A DNA stretch of 20,675 nt from a virus: positions 1 to 20,675 of the IMG/VR virus record IMGVR_UViG_3300031539_004337. One strand, written 5' to 3'. Positions 1-6,433 of this stretch are shown one piece after another; position 1 is the stretch's first letter, and each line of letters opens with the position of its first letter. The notes beneath the pieces were generated by a model. The model saw only the letters and a list, made by a program, of their open reading frames with translations, did no database searches and was not told the origin of the DNA. Both the position numbers and the translations under genes were made by a program.

Positions 1-56
1 CCGTTGAAAACACTCACTTTCTTCTTTTCAGCAGGCGCCGAATCCAAGAAAAACAG

Positions 57-212
57 TTACCCCTCAGTCGAGCCAAAAACGAGACCATAACCGAGACCCA
101 CCCGAGCGCTCCAAAAAGTGATGAGCGAACAGAGCTCGATATAGCCTTTCCTCTCGCGATGCGCTCCGCCCTCCGCATCGCCCCGCGTTGCTCCTGCGTC
201 GGCGTGACCCAT
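57..212 (-). CDS. possible small hypothetical protein (51 aa), weak
   Basis: A short frame begins at an ATG 18 bases after the stop of the preceding minus-strand gene and ends in TAA. The predicted peptide starts MGHADAGATR and has a moderately hydrophobic C-terminal half (residues about 25-48). No convincing Shine-Dalgarno sequence precedes the ATG and no family is recognised. A competing frame from an ATG at 178 to 14 would give a basic, hydrophobic 54-residue peptide instead. GC falls towards the window edge, so this may be the non-coding end of the operon. Included only because it continues the order of the leftward operon; treat as doubtful. Confidence 0.22.
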   Translation of the reverse strand: MGHADAGATRGDAEGGAHRERKGYIELCSLITFWSARVGLGYGLVFGSTEG

Positions 213-230
213 CGTGTCGTCTTGGTCGGC

Positions 231-416
231 TCAGCCCTCACGGAGCCTCCTCGGCTGCCCTGCCTTGCGATCCACCACCTCGGCAGCACGTCGCTCTCGG
301 AGCTCTGCTGCTGCCTGCTCCAGCGCATGGAGCAGCGCTTGCGTCGCCTCCCATCCGATCGGCCTGTGCGACGCCACGCAGCGCCTTGCCAGCCCCACTG
401 CTTCACGGAGATCCAT
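231..416 (-). CDS. small helical hypothetical protein (61 aa)
   Basis: The start is fixed by an excellent Shine-Dalgarno: AGGAGG lies about 5 bases before the ATG at 416, although the frame stays open further upstream. The product begins MDLREAVGLARR and is mostly predicted helix rich in Ala, Arg and Glu, including the stretch LLHALEQAAAELRERR. It overlaps the end of the upstream gene by 14 bases, as is common for small phage genes in translationally coupled operons. No family is recognised. It may be a small accessory protein of the replication operon, but nothing in the sequence shows a function. Confidence 0.6.
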   Translation of the reverse strand: MDLREAVGLARRCVASHRPIGWEATQALLHALEQAAAELRERRAAEVVDRKAGQPRRLREG

Positions 417-681
417 CAGTCCTCCTCGCGTCGCTGGCTCGCGCGTCGGGCGATTCTGGCCCGTGCCGCGAGTAGACGCGCTCGACGATGCCGACGAAGC
501 GCAGCACGCGCAGCGGCCTCCCCTTGGCCATGGTGGCCTCGACGACGCGCAGCGGCCTGTCTGGGCTTTGCTGGTGGATGCGCTCGAGCATCCCGAGCGG
601 CGCCTTCTCCGAGCGACTAGCAGTCGCCAGAGCGTGCCAATCGCATGTCTTTGCATCGTATTCCTCGGTCCTGTAGTACAT
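403..681 (-). CDS. hypothetical protein (92 aa) downstream of DnaB
   Basis: The ATG shares one base with the stop codon of the DnaB gene (TGATG junction), and GGAGGAG sits about 5 bases before it inside the helicase gene, so translation is likely coupled. The product begins MYYRTEEYDAKT. It has a basic middle region, RPLRVVEATMAKGRPLRVLR, and a polar, probably disordered tail. The alternating charged and beta-prone residues suggest a small mixed alpha/beta fold. I do not recognise the family. Position after the helicase suggests expression in early infection. Confidence 0.6.
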   Translation of the reverse strand: MYYRTEEYDAKTCDWHALATASRSEKAPLGMLERIHQQSPDRPLRVVEATMAKGRPLRVLRFVGIVERVYSRHGPESPDARASDARRTDGSP

Positions 682-1997
682 CAGCGCTCCTCCAGAAAGC
701 GGTTTGGTGGCCCGTCGAAGTAGAACGGGATGGACGCCTCGTTGCCCATGCGATTCTTGCAGATCACGACTTGAGCCTCGCCGGCTCTGGCGTGCTTGTC
801 ATGCCGCTGGGCGATGTACATGCCGAGCATGAGCTCTGCGTCCTCTTCGATCTTCCCGCACTCGCGGATGTCCGCCATGATCGGGCGCGTGTCAGCCCGC
901 TTGGTGCAGTCGCGGTTTAACTGGCAACAGTTGACCAACGAGACCTCGGCCTCCTTGGCCCAGTTGGCGAATGCGAGGCTCGAGCGGCCCATGGCGCTGC
1001 CCTCCTTCTCCTGCTTCCGCTGTGCGTGGTCCAGGAGGTTGAAGTGGTCGACGACGACGAGCCTCAGCTTGAAGCCTCTCCGCGCGAGGTCTCTGCGAGC
1101 ACGCTGCGCCCTGACGCACACCTGCTGCGCCGTGAGTCCAGGCTGACAGTCGAGCATGATGGGCAGCTCGCGGGCCGCATGGGCAGCGTCCTGGATGGCC
1201 GCGTGCTGCTCGAGTGGAGGCGTGACTCCGGTGAGTAGGTCTCGGATGCAGGCCCGTCCCATGCACCCGAAGATGCGCGTCCAGACCTTGTGCGAGGGCA
1301 TCTCGCCCGACCAGATGAAGACGCCGAAGCCGCGCTGGGCGACGCGCCTGGCGATCTGGTACGCGAAGGCTGACTTGCCGTTGGCTGGCCGGCCCATGCA
1401 GATCGTCATGCCGCGTGGCAGGCCGCCCGTCTCCGCGTCGAGGCGAGGAAAGCCCGTCTGCAGCCCGAGCACGGTGGCGTCTCCCAGCCGGGCCTGCTCG
1501 ATGAAGCGCAGCGCACCGTGGACGCCTTGATCGGCCGACTCGAGCATGCCGGCTGCACCCGCCTCTGCGACCCCACGGATCTCGCCCTCGGCCTGGCACA
1601 CGAAGGCGTCGACGTCTTCCGGCACGGCCGCGGCCCGCTCGGCGATGCTCTCGCACGTCGCCATGAGCCGGCGCAGCGTCGCCCTGTCGCGGACGATGGT
1701 GGCGTACCTGCGGATGTTGTGGGTCGATCCGCAGGTGGCGTCGAGGAGCTTGAGCAGCTCGGCCCTGGCGTCTCCGATGAGGCCGCTGCGCTCGAGCTCG
1801 GCTGCGAGCAGCGGGATGTCGAGCGCTGCGTGCTGGTGCCAGACGGCCTGCTGGGCCTCGTGGGTCTTGCGGTGGGCGGCGAGGTAGAAGTCGCTGGGCC
1901 GCAGCATCTCGGCCAGCGTGTCGAGGCAGGTAGGGTCGACGAGTGGGGCTGCGAGCAGCTCGACCTCGGCGTCTCGGGACCAGGGTGGGTTAGGCAT
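681..1997 (-). CDS. dnaB: replicative DNA helicase, DnaB family
   Basis: DnaB-type hexameric helicase that unwinds duplex DNA at the fork. The 438-residue length is typical. Residues 8-125 match the helical N-terminal DnaB domain (EVELLAAPLVDP, FYLAAHRKTHEA, IRRYATIVRD). The RecA-like ATPase core follows: Walker A GRPANGKS at 202-209, catalytic glutamate in WSGEMP (E232), Walker B LVVVDHFNLL with D317, sensor CQLNRDC near 359, and the C-terminal DIRECGKIEEDAELML and CKNRMG motifs. GGGGGAGGA precedes the ATG, which overlaps the upstream stop by 8 bases. No primase domain is fused and no primase or polymerase is seen here, so the host replisome is probably recruited. The Walker B flank (DHFNLL) differs slightly from the usual DYLQLM. 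Confidence 0.95.
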   Translation of the reverse strand: MPNPPWSRDAEVELLAAPLVDPTCLDTLAEMLRPSDFYLAAHRKTHEAQQAVWHQHAALDIPLLAAELERSGLIGDARAELLKLLDATCGSTHNIRRYATIVRDRATLRRLMATCESIAERAAAVPEDVDAFVCQAEGEIRGVAEAGAAGMLESADQGVHGALRFIEQARLGDATVLGLQTGFPRLDAETGGLPRGMTICMGRPANGKSAFAYQIARRVAQRGFGVFIWSGEMPSHKVWTRIFGCMGRACIRDLLTGVTPPLEQHAAIQDAAHAARELPIMLDCQPGLTAQQVCVRAQRARRDLARRGFKLRLVVVDHFNLLDHAQRKQEKEGSAMGRSSLAFANWAKEAEVSLVNCCQLNRDCTKRADTRPIMADIRECGKIEEDAELMLGMYIAQRHDKHARAGEAQVVICKNRMGNEASIPFYFDGPPNRFLEER

Positions 1998-2166
1998 CGT
2001 CGTCCTCCCCCTCGACCTCGAGCGCCCGCATCAACTCCTCGAGCGCTCCGACCCCTTCTCCGAGCAGCCCGATCAACTCGAACAGCTGCTCTACTGCCTC
2101 GCGCCTCATGCCTCGACTGGAGAGCTCGTAGACGCGCTGGATCTGCTCCCTGATTCCATCAGCCAC
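1990..2166 (-). CDS. small acidic helical protein (58 aa) between PP-loop enzyme and DnaB
   Basis: The preferred start is GTG at 2166, with AGGGGG about 6 bases upstream, giving an 8-base overlap with the PP-loop enzyme stop. Longer upstream frames would read through most of that gene's 3' end and look less natural. The ATG at 2159 is in another frame and terminates quickly. The product starts VADGIREQIQRVYEL and is predicted all-helical with an acidic tail (EGEDDDA). Its first codons closely resemble those of the upstream enzyme (VADHVREQI). Function unknown. A small helicase-associated factor is possible from position only. Confidence 0.6.
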   Translation of the reverse strand: MADGIREQIQRVYELSSRGMRREAVEQLFELIGLLGEGVGALEELMRALEVEGEDDDA

Positions 2167-3016
2167 ATAGCCCCCTAACGCAGGCGCTTCCTGCGAGCTC
2201 GTCGAACATCTCGAACTGGAGACCGCCATGCCCGGTACGAGCCCATCCCATGACGTCGTCAATCGGCATCGCGTTTCGCTGCCCAATGAGACTCTTTGGG
2301 CCGCGGCCCTGAAAAAACGCGCGTGGCCATGCGAGTGGCTCGCCGTGTTTCTCGAGGTGTCGCGCGTTCGCTGCGGCCGTCACCTCGACCTCGAGCTGCC
2401 TGATTAGATCAACGCGCTCTGGCGGCAGCATCCTAACCTCCGCTTTCCGTGCGTTGATGCACGGCCAACAACCGACGCGCGACGCCCCTGCGGAATACAG
2501 CTGATTGAGCGGTACCCCATGGCGGCGGTGGGCATCCATCACGTCCTGCTCAGACCAGTCGACCAGCGGCTGCCAGACGGTGCCCCATTCGGCCGAGTCG
2601 TCTACCCACTCCTTCGCGCTAGCCCTCTCGCGGGACTCGTCACGCCTGATCCCAGTGACGTTGACGGGATCGTCGAACGTCGCGAGGTAGCGCTGGATCG
2701 GGACCGCCTTGAGCTGCTCAGTGCAGAATCTCCCGCGCCTCCAAGGGAAGGCGGACTTCACTCGGATCAGGCTCTCCATGCACGTCGCGCCGCGGTAGTC
2801 GCAGCGCACGGTGGTGATGGGACCGAAGCGCGGCTCGAGCACGTCTGCGATGTAAGCGTACGTCTCGGGCGCCTCCCAGCCGGTGTCGGCAAAGACGCAT
2901 GAGAAACGGACGCCTAGATCCGTCAGGTGCAAAGCCGTCGCTGTCGAGTCTTTTCCGCCCGAGACGGATACGACGACAGGCCTTGACCCGATCTGCTCCC
3001 GGACATGATCAGCCAC
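2159..3016 (-). CDS. PP-loop ATPase, phage PAPS-reductase/CysH- or DndC-like
   Basis: Adenylating PP-loop superfamily enzyme of 285 residues, starting at GTG 3016 (GTGGCTGA overlap with the upstream stop). The nucleotide-binding PP-loop SGGKDS is at 19-24, followed by ADTGWE at 43-48, RFCTEQLK near 96-103 and GIRRDES at 122-128. All are typical of CysH/PAPS reductase-like proteins including DndC. Cysteines at 98, 183 and 186 (GCWPC) and a terminal pair (C279, C284) could bind a metal or Fe-S cluster. Family members reduce PAPS in sulfate assimilation or, as DndC, act in phosphorothioation of DNA. No other sulfur-assimilation or dnd gene is visible. Setting within a replication operon leaves the substrate open. 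Confidence 0.88.
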   Translation of the reverse strand: MADHVREQIGSRPVVVSVSGGKDSTATALHLTDLGVRFSCVFADTGWEAPETYAYIADVLEPRFGPITTVRCDYRGATCMESLIRVKSAFPWRRGRFCTEQLKAVPIQRYLATFDDPVNVTGIRRDESRERASAKEWVDDSAEWGTVWQPLVDWSEQDVMDAHRRHGVPLNQLYSAGASRVGCWPCINARKAEVRMLPPERVDLIRQLEVEVTAAANARHLEKHGEPLAWPRAFFQGRGPKSLIGQRNAMPIDDVMGWARTGHGGLQFEMFDELAGSACVRGLCG

Positions 3017-4031
3017 CTGCCACCTCCCTCATCACCTGCGCCGCGAATGGCACCCGATGTCCCTTGTCGGCAAGCCACTGCTCGAGGCGTCTCGTCGGGT
3101 CCCGAGGCCAGTGGTCGGGGCCGCCCTCTCGGTCGACCGATGGCCAGAAGCCACGGCTAGCTGCCACGACGGCCTGCGGGTTGCGCTCCTGGAGCAGCCG
3201 CAGCTTGCTCTCGAAGGCCACCATGCCGCTGTCCCCGCCTCTGCCGAAGAAACCGGGGCTGTGCAGCCCGGTGCCCATGGGTGTCGCCGTGATGCGCCTG
3301 ACGAGCTCGTCCACGAGCCCCTGCGCTGTGTCCCCGAGGGGCGGCAGGGTGTCGTCAATGGGCAGCCCTGGTGAGACTCTCTCCAGAGAGTCCGGCTGCT
3401 GCCGTGGTGGTGCGGGTGGAGCTGGGTGCGTGGGTGGGGCTGGTGGTGGTTGCTTTGGGGCTGGCGGTGGCAAGATCGGGCGGAAGTCGTCGCCGGGTCC
3501 GGATCTGTGCTCTGAGGCTCCATGTATAGGAGCGCGCGCGGGTGTGCTCGCGTCTAGCCCCCGTAGGGGGCTCTCTAGCTCTAGCTCTAGCTCTAGCTCT
3601 CCGCGCACGCGCGTTTGGCTAGCCTGTCCCGCCGCGGGCGGCTCCGCACCGCCCTGTCCTGCCCTGTCCTGCCCTGGCAAGCCCTGCACTGCCATGGCGC
3701 GCCCTGGCTGGTACGTGGAATCCTTCCGCTTGCGGGTGTCCGGGCAGTGGACGTCGTAGTGGAGGATCTCGTAGCAGCGGATCCCGTCCGTGGACGTGAA
3801 GGTGCGAATCAGTCCAGCGCCATCGAGTTCCACAACCGATGCCTGGGCGTCGTCTTGCGGGATGTCGATATCGCGCGTCAGGGTGCGCTTGCCGGCTGGC
3901 CCACGGCCCCATCGGTCGCAGGTGGCGTACAGGCGGCACAGCACCGTCGAGGCGCGGTATGAGAGGTCAAGGTACCTGTCGTCGTCCATGAGGTTGGACG
4001 GCATGTGAAACCACGGCTTGCGGGCGGCCAT
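3009..4031 (-). CDS. replication initiator-like protein with winged-helix N-terminus and low-complexity linker
   Basis: 340-residue protein. Residues 1-105 (from MAARKPWFHM through YEILHYDVHC and TRKRKDSTYQ) resemble the winged-helix N-terminal domain of phage replication organisers of the O/DnaD type, which bind the origin and load helicase. This rests on pattern and on the position two genes before dnaB. Residues about 105-225 are low complexity, with an ELELELELE run encoded by a CTAGCT-type hexamer repeat and a Pro/Ala-rich stretch (PPPAPPTHPAPPAPP). A folded C-terminal part (about 235-340) could be a DnaB-contact domain. The ATG shares one base with the upstream nuclease stop. The exact family is uncertain. 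Confidence 0.72.
   Translation of the reverse strand: MAARKPWFHMPSNLMDDDRYLDLSYRASTVLCRLYATCDRWGRGPAGKRTLTRDIDIPQDDAQASVVELDGAGLIRTFTSTDGIRCYEILHYDVHCPDTRKRKDSTYQPGRAMAVQGLPGQDRAGQGGAEPPAAGQASQTRVRGELELELELESPLRGLDASTPARAPIHGASEHRSGPGDDFRPILPPPAPKQPPPAPPTHPAPPAPPRQQPDSLERVSPGLPIDDTLPPLGDTAQGLVDELVRRITATPMGTGLHSPGFFGRGGDSGMVAFESKLRLLQERNPQAVVAASRGFWPSVDREGGPDHWPRDPTRRLEQWLADKGHRVPFAAQVMREVAGG
3556..3598. repeat. hairpin plus CTAGCT hexamer repeat in the initiator-like gene
   Basis: AGCCCCC (3556-3562) pairs with GGGGGCT (3566-3572) around GTA, then four CTAGCT hexamers run from 3575 to 3598. The hexamers encode the alternating Leu-Glu run of the linker on the minus strand. Confidence 0.9.
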
Positions 4032-4594
4032 CAGTCACACCTCCCGCCCACGGTGAAGCGCCGCATGTCAGCACGCGCCCACAGCCATCCACCCATGCCG
4101 TCTCGGCCCCTGTCGTCCGGCCTGTGTTTGCCTCCTGGCCACGTCGGGCGGTGCTCTCCGATGTCCGTAAGCCTGTCAAGGCTGGAGCAGAGCGTCTGCG
4201 CGGCACCCGTCGTCAAGCGTGACTCGCGCGCTGGGTCGACCGGACCACACTCCTCGTGCACGACAATCCAGACGGGTTTGCCGGTGATGCCCTGGACCGC
4301 CGCGTATTCGTCGATGAGTGCCATGTCGATCCCGTGCTCCCAGCGCTGCAGGATCCGGTACCAACCCGGCTCAGACTTGCCCTTGATCTCCACCCAGCAG
4401 ACGCGCTTGCCCATGCAGAGCACGTCGGGCATCACCTTTTGGCCGCAAGCAGCAAGCAGCACCGGGGCCGCAGTCACGACGCCACCAGCGGCGAAGGTCG
4501 GAATCACAGCATGTCCACCAGCCACCAGGCGCTCGACAATGCGGCGCTCGACCATCTGCCCATACGCAAGGCCGTTGGCGAAGTCTCGCTTCAT
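4031..4594 (-). CDS. PD-(D/E)XK nuclease, VRR-NUC/resolvase-like
   Basis: 187 residues from the ATG at 4594, which forms an ATGA overlap with the methyltransferase stop. The frame remains open upstream, but that part is the antisense-like shadow of the methyltransferase. The nuclease core is visible as MPDVLCMGKRVCWVEIKGK: D57, then E69-x-K71, the classical PD-(D/E)XK arrangement. It is followed by a helix containing RWEHGIDMALIDEYAAVQ and the strand GKPVWIVVHEE. VRR-NUC-type phage nucleases of similar size act on branched DNA or as general endonucleases. Placement between a methyltransferase and the initiator suggests a role in replication or DNA processing. Exact substrate unknown. The C-terminal 50 residues are basic and Trp-rich. 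Confidence 0.75.
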   Translation of the reverse strand: MKRDFANGLAYGQMVERRIVERLVAGGHAVIPTFAAGGVVTAAPVLLAACGQKVMPDVLCMGKRVCWVEIKGKSEPGWYRILQRWEHGIDMALIDEYAAVQGITGKPVWIVVHEECGPVDPARESRLTTGAAQTLCSSLDRLTDIGEHRPTWPGGKHRPDDRGRDGMGGWLWARADMRRFTVGGRCD

Positions 4595-5754
4595 ACGGTG
4601 ACCCCCATGTCTGGGCTCACGATGGCGCCAAGATGCTGGCAGTGCTTCCTGAAGGCCTCGACGTTGCTCCCGAGGTACACCAGCACGTTTCCATGGGTGG
4701 GCGCGGCCTTCTCGACGTCGGGCGCGTAGAAGCGAATCCGGCTGTAGCAGAAGCAGATCGCATGGCCCCAGAAGGGGTGAAACCAGGACCGATCGGTGAC
4801 GGCGTTGACGAGCAGAATGGCCTCGGCGACGTTTCCGGCTCCGTACTCGTCGAGCAGCTTGGCGCTCCATCGGCCTTGGTTGCTCTGGCCTTCATCCCGG
4901 CCGTACGGAGGATTGAGCCACACTCGGCCGTGCCACGGCTGCGAGAGGCCATCATCCTCGATGGTGTAGTAGCTGCCGGCCATCACGACCTCGTTGGCGA
5001 GCTCGCAGGACGCCGGGTCGAGATCGAAGCCACCCAGCACCTGGCGGGCAGCGTCGACGATGTGATCCGGCGTGTACCACTCATTGGAGGCCGACGATTG
5101 CAGCGCGGCAGGCGTGCCGCCGCGCGGCCTATCCTCCCCCGGCTGCCCCAACTGCTCGCCCTTCTTCTCGCAGGCCTCGTCGTTGCGCTCATCCCAACTG
5201 TCGCCGTCGTCATCGGGCTCGGGCTCGGGCTCGGGCTGCTCCTTCTGCCGTGCCTTGCCGATGTTGGAGGTGTCCATGGTCGAGACGGTGCCGTGCTTGG
5301 TGGTGTAGGTGCGCTCACTGGGCACCGTGCCCAGTGAGTCTCTCACCTGGTCAACAAAGCGGCGGCTGACGCAAGCCCGCCGACCGATCTCCCTGTTGCT
5401 CCACCGCGCCCACTCCTCATCCCCGAGAAGCACCATCACCGCCCGTCGCTTGTCCTCGTTGGTGCGCCTGAGCCCGTGGGCGGAGTTGGCGCCCACGGCG
5501 AAGAGCACGGCGTCTCTGCGCGTGCCCTGGCGCACGTCCACGTTGACCACTCCGATCTGCGCCTGCTCGGCAGCGGCGACGCGGTGGAAGCCGTCGGCCA
5601 GCCAGTACTCCGCCCCGTCGTGGAAGGCCGTGACGGGCGGGAAGGCGGAGCCGGCCAGCATGGCCTCGGTGTACTCTGCGATCACCACCTGATCCATGCA
5701 GGCGCGCGGCTGCGTCCCGCCGTCACGACGGATGTCGTCGGTCGCAAGCTCCAT
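4591..5754 (-). CDS. ParB-like N-terminal domain fused to phage Dam-type N6-adenine methyltransferase
   Basis: 387 residues from the ATG at 5754, two bases after the regulator stop; an in-frame TTG at 5760 is a less likely start. Residues 1-90 carry ParB/sulfiredoxin-like motifs (GGTQPRACMD, LADGFHRVAAAEQ), and 96-145 look like a helix-turn-helix (NREIGRRACVSRRFVDQVRDS). A repetitive acidic linker follows (PEPEPEPDDD, about 173-185). The C-terminal domain matches phage DNA N6-adenine methyltransferases: NEWYTPDHIVDA (224-235), DLDPAS (244-249) and catalytic NPPY (281-284). It would methylate adenine in DNA. The ParB-like part may position it or give it DNA-binding regulatory ability. A 25-bp palindrome lies within the coding sequence just after the HTH region. 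Confidence 0.92.
   Translation of the reverse strand: MELATDDIRRDGGTQPRACMDQVVIAEYTEAMLAGSAFPPVTAFHDGAEYWLADGFHRVAAAEQAQIGVVNVDVRQGTRRDAVLFAVGANSAHGLRRTNEDKRRAVMVLLGDEEWARWSNREIGRRACVSRRFVDQVRDSLGTVPSERTYTTKHGTVSTMDTSNIGKARQKEQPEPEPEPDDDGDSWDERNDEACEKKGEQLGQPGEDRPRGGTPAALQSSASNEWYTPDHIVDAARQVLGGFDLDPASCELANEVVMAGSYYTIEDDGLSQPWHGRVWLNPPYGRDEGQSNQGRWSAKLLDEYGAGNVAEAILLVNAVTDRSWFHPFWGHAICFCYSRIRFYAPDVEKAAPTHGNVLVYLGSNVEAFRKHCQHLGAIVSPDMGVTV
5215..5238 (-). repeat. GGGCTC hexamer repeat in the ParB-Dam linker
   Basis: Three GGGCTC hexamers followed by GGGCTG on the plus strand encode the Pro-Glu repeats of the acidic linker between the ParB-like and methyltransferase domains. Copy number is probably variable. 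Confidence 0.88.
5314..5338. repeat. 25-bp perfect palindrome inside the ParB-Dam gene
   Basis: Arms CTCACTGGGCAC (5314-5325) and GTGCCCAGTGAG (5327-5338) are perfect reverse complements around a single central C. It lies in codons for RDSLGTVPSER, just after the HTH-like region of the ParB part. Candidate protein-binding site such as a parS-like element or operator. Confidence 0.92.
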
Positions 5755-5756
5755 CG

Positions 5757-6035
5757 TCAAAACCCCGGCGGCGGCTCAAGCGTGAAGGGCGACGCGAGCA
5801 GATCATCGACGGTGCAGAGCAGCACCTCCGCGATGGCCGCGAGAGTGATGACGCTCGGCAGGCTTGGCCCCGTCTCCCATCTGCTGATCTGCGTGTCGAA
5901 GACGTTGCTTCCGATGACATCTGAAGTCCGCTCCGCCAAAAGTGCCTGCGACATGCGCAGCTGCCCTCGACGGATCCGGATGTTGCGCCCAAGCGCAGCC
6001 CGCACGTCCGTCGCCGTTTGTGTTGTGGCTTCCAT
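5757..6035 (-). CDS. XRE/Cro-CI-type helix-turn-helix regulator (92 aa)
   Basis: The HTH is seen in GRNIRIRRGQLRMSQALLAERT, then NVFDTQISRWETGPSLPSVITLAAIAEVL, the classical XRE layout including the ISRWE recognition-helix signature. There is no protease or dimerisation tail, so it is closer to a short Cro/CI-like regulator than a full lambda CI. The ATG at 6035 is preferred over 6044 because the candidate divergent promoter would start transcription about one base before it, and AGGA lies 8 bases upstream. It is the first gene of the replication operon and sits beside a large inverted repeat, so autoregulation and control of the rightward operon are likely. That is inference. Confidence 0.87.
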   Translation of the reverse strand: MEATTQTATDVRAALGRNIRIRRGQLRMSQALLAERTSDVIGSNVFDTQISRWETGPSLPSVITLAAIAEVLLCTVDDLLASPFTLEPPPGF

Positions 6036-6042
6036 GGGACGC

Positions 6043-6072
6043 ATCCTGCCCGATGCAGACGGGGCGTGTCAA
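6043..6072 (-). promoter_or_regulatory. candidate leftward promoter for the regulator/replication operon
   Basis: A perfect TTGACA -35 (6072-6067 on the minus strand) lies within the left arm of the inverted repeat. With an 18-base spacer a weak -10, CAGGAT (6048-6043), follows, matching the consensus at 3 of 6 positions. Predicted transcription start is about 6036, giving an almost leaderless mRNA for an ATG at 6035. Confidence 0.45.
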
Positions 6073-6101
6073 CGCTTTCGTCAGGAAATTGTTGACACGC
6101 C
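6063..6101. promoter_or_regulatory. 39-bp inverted repeat, probable operator between divergent operons
   Basis: Arms GGCGTGTCAAC (6063-6073) and GTTGACACGCC (6091-6101) are perfect reverse complements, 11 bp each. Inside them, TTTC (6076-6079) and GAAA (6085-6088) continue the symmetry around a 5-base centre, GTCAG. Each arm contains a TTGACA -35 box facing outward. A dimeric HTH protein bound here would block both promoters. The adjacent XRE protein is the natural candidate. Confidence 0.72.
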
Positions 6102-6120
6102 AATCGCCCCCTGCCAACAT
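6092..6120 (+). promoter_or_regulatory. candidate rightward early promoter
   Basis: Perfect TTGACA -35 (6092-6097) in the right arm of the inverted repeat, a 17-base spacer, and a weak -10 CAACAT (6115-6120; 3 of 6). A start near 6127 would give a short leader with the ribosome-binding site at about 6134-6140 before the ATG at 6146. The -10 match is poor, so an activator or a different host sigma factor preference is possible. Confidence 0.5.
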
Positions 6121-6145
6121 GCCAGCACACCCACGGAGGAGCGAC

Positions 6146-6433
6146 ATGGGCGACAACGAGATCCCAATCATCCTCTGCTGCGGGGCAAACGGCCGCGCGG
6201 TGGTCTTCGGCTACGTAGACGAGTTGCCCGTCAATGGCGAGCCGGTCACCATGTACCGTGCCCGCATGGTGATCTACTGGGCCGGGGCTCGCGGCCTCTT
6301 CGGTGTCGCTGCCGACGGCCCCGAGACCGGCAGCCGGCTGTCGCCGGTCGTGAAGATGGTCACGGAGACCGTCTGGCAGGAGTGGATGGATGTCACCGCT
6401 GAGGCTGCGGAGAGGATCAATGCCTGGGAGTAG
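6146..6433 (+). CDS. phage protein resembling DUF6948 (95 aa)
   Basis: First gene of the rightward operon. GGAGGA lies 5 bases before the ATG at 6146, which is preferred over upstream in-frame starts because those would lie within the operator region. The product has a beta-rich core with ARMVIYWAGARGLFGVAADGP, the Trp/Gly signature I associate from memory with DUF6948 phage proteins, then a predicted helix ending in ITAEAAERINAWE-like sequence. Those proteins often have Gly-Tyr/Asp repeat tails or repeat-encoding neighbours. Here the repeats belong to the next, overlapping gene. Biochemical function is unknown. Confidence 0.72.
   Translation: MGDNEIPIILCCGANGRAVVFGYVDELPVNGEPVTMYRARMVIYWAGARGLFGVAADGPETGSRLSPVVKMVTETVWQEWMDVTAEAAERINAWE

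Noticed and set aside
14-406. 130-residue minus-strand frame at the left edge
   Set aside because: It overlaps the better supported 61-residue gene with AGGAGG, is highly Arg/Ser-rich, and its start has no ribosome-binding site. An internal start near 178 would give a hydrophobic basic peptide, but support is poor.
2068-2159. ATG start at 2159 for the small gene before dnaB (TGATG junction)
   Set aside because: This ATG is out of frame with the helical ORF and meets a stop after 17 codons; GTG 2166 is in frame and has a good ribosome-binding site.
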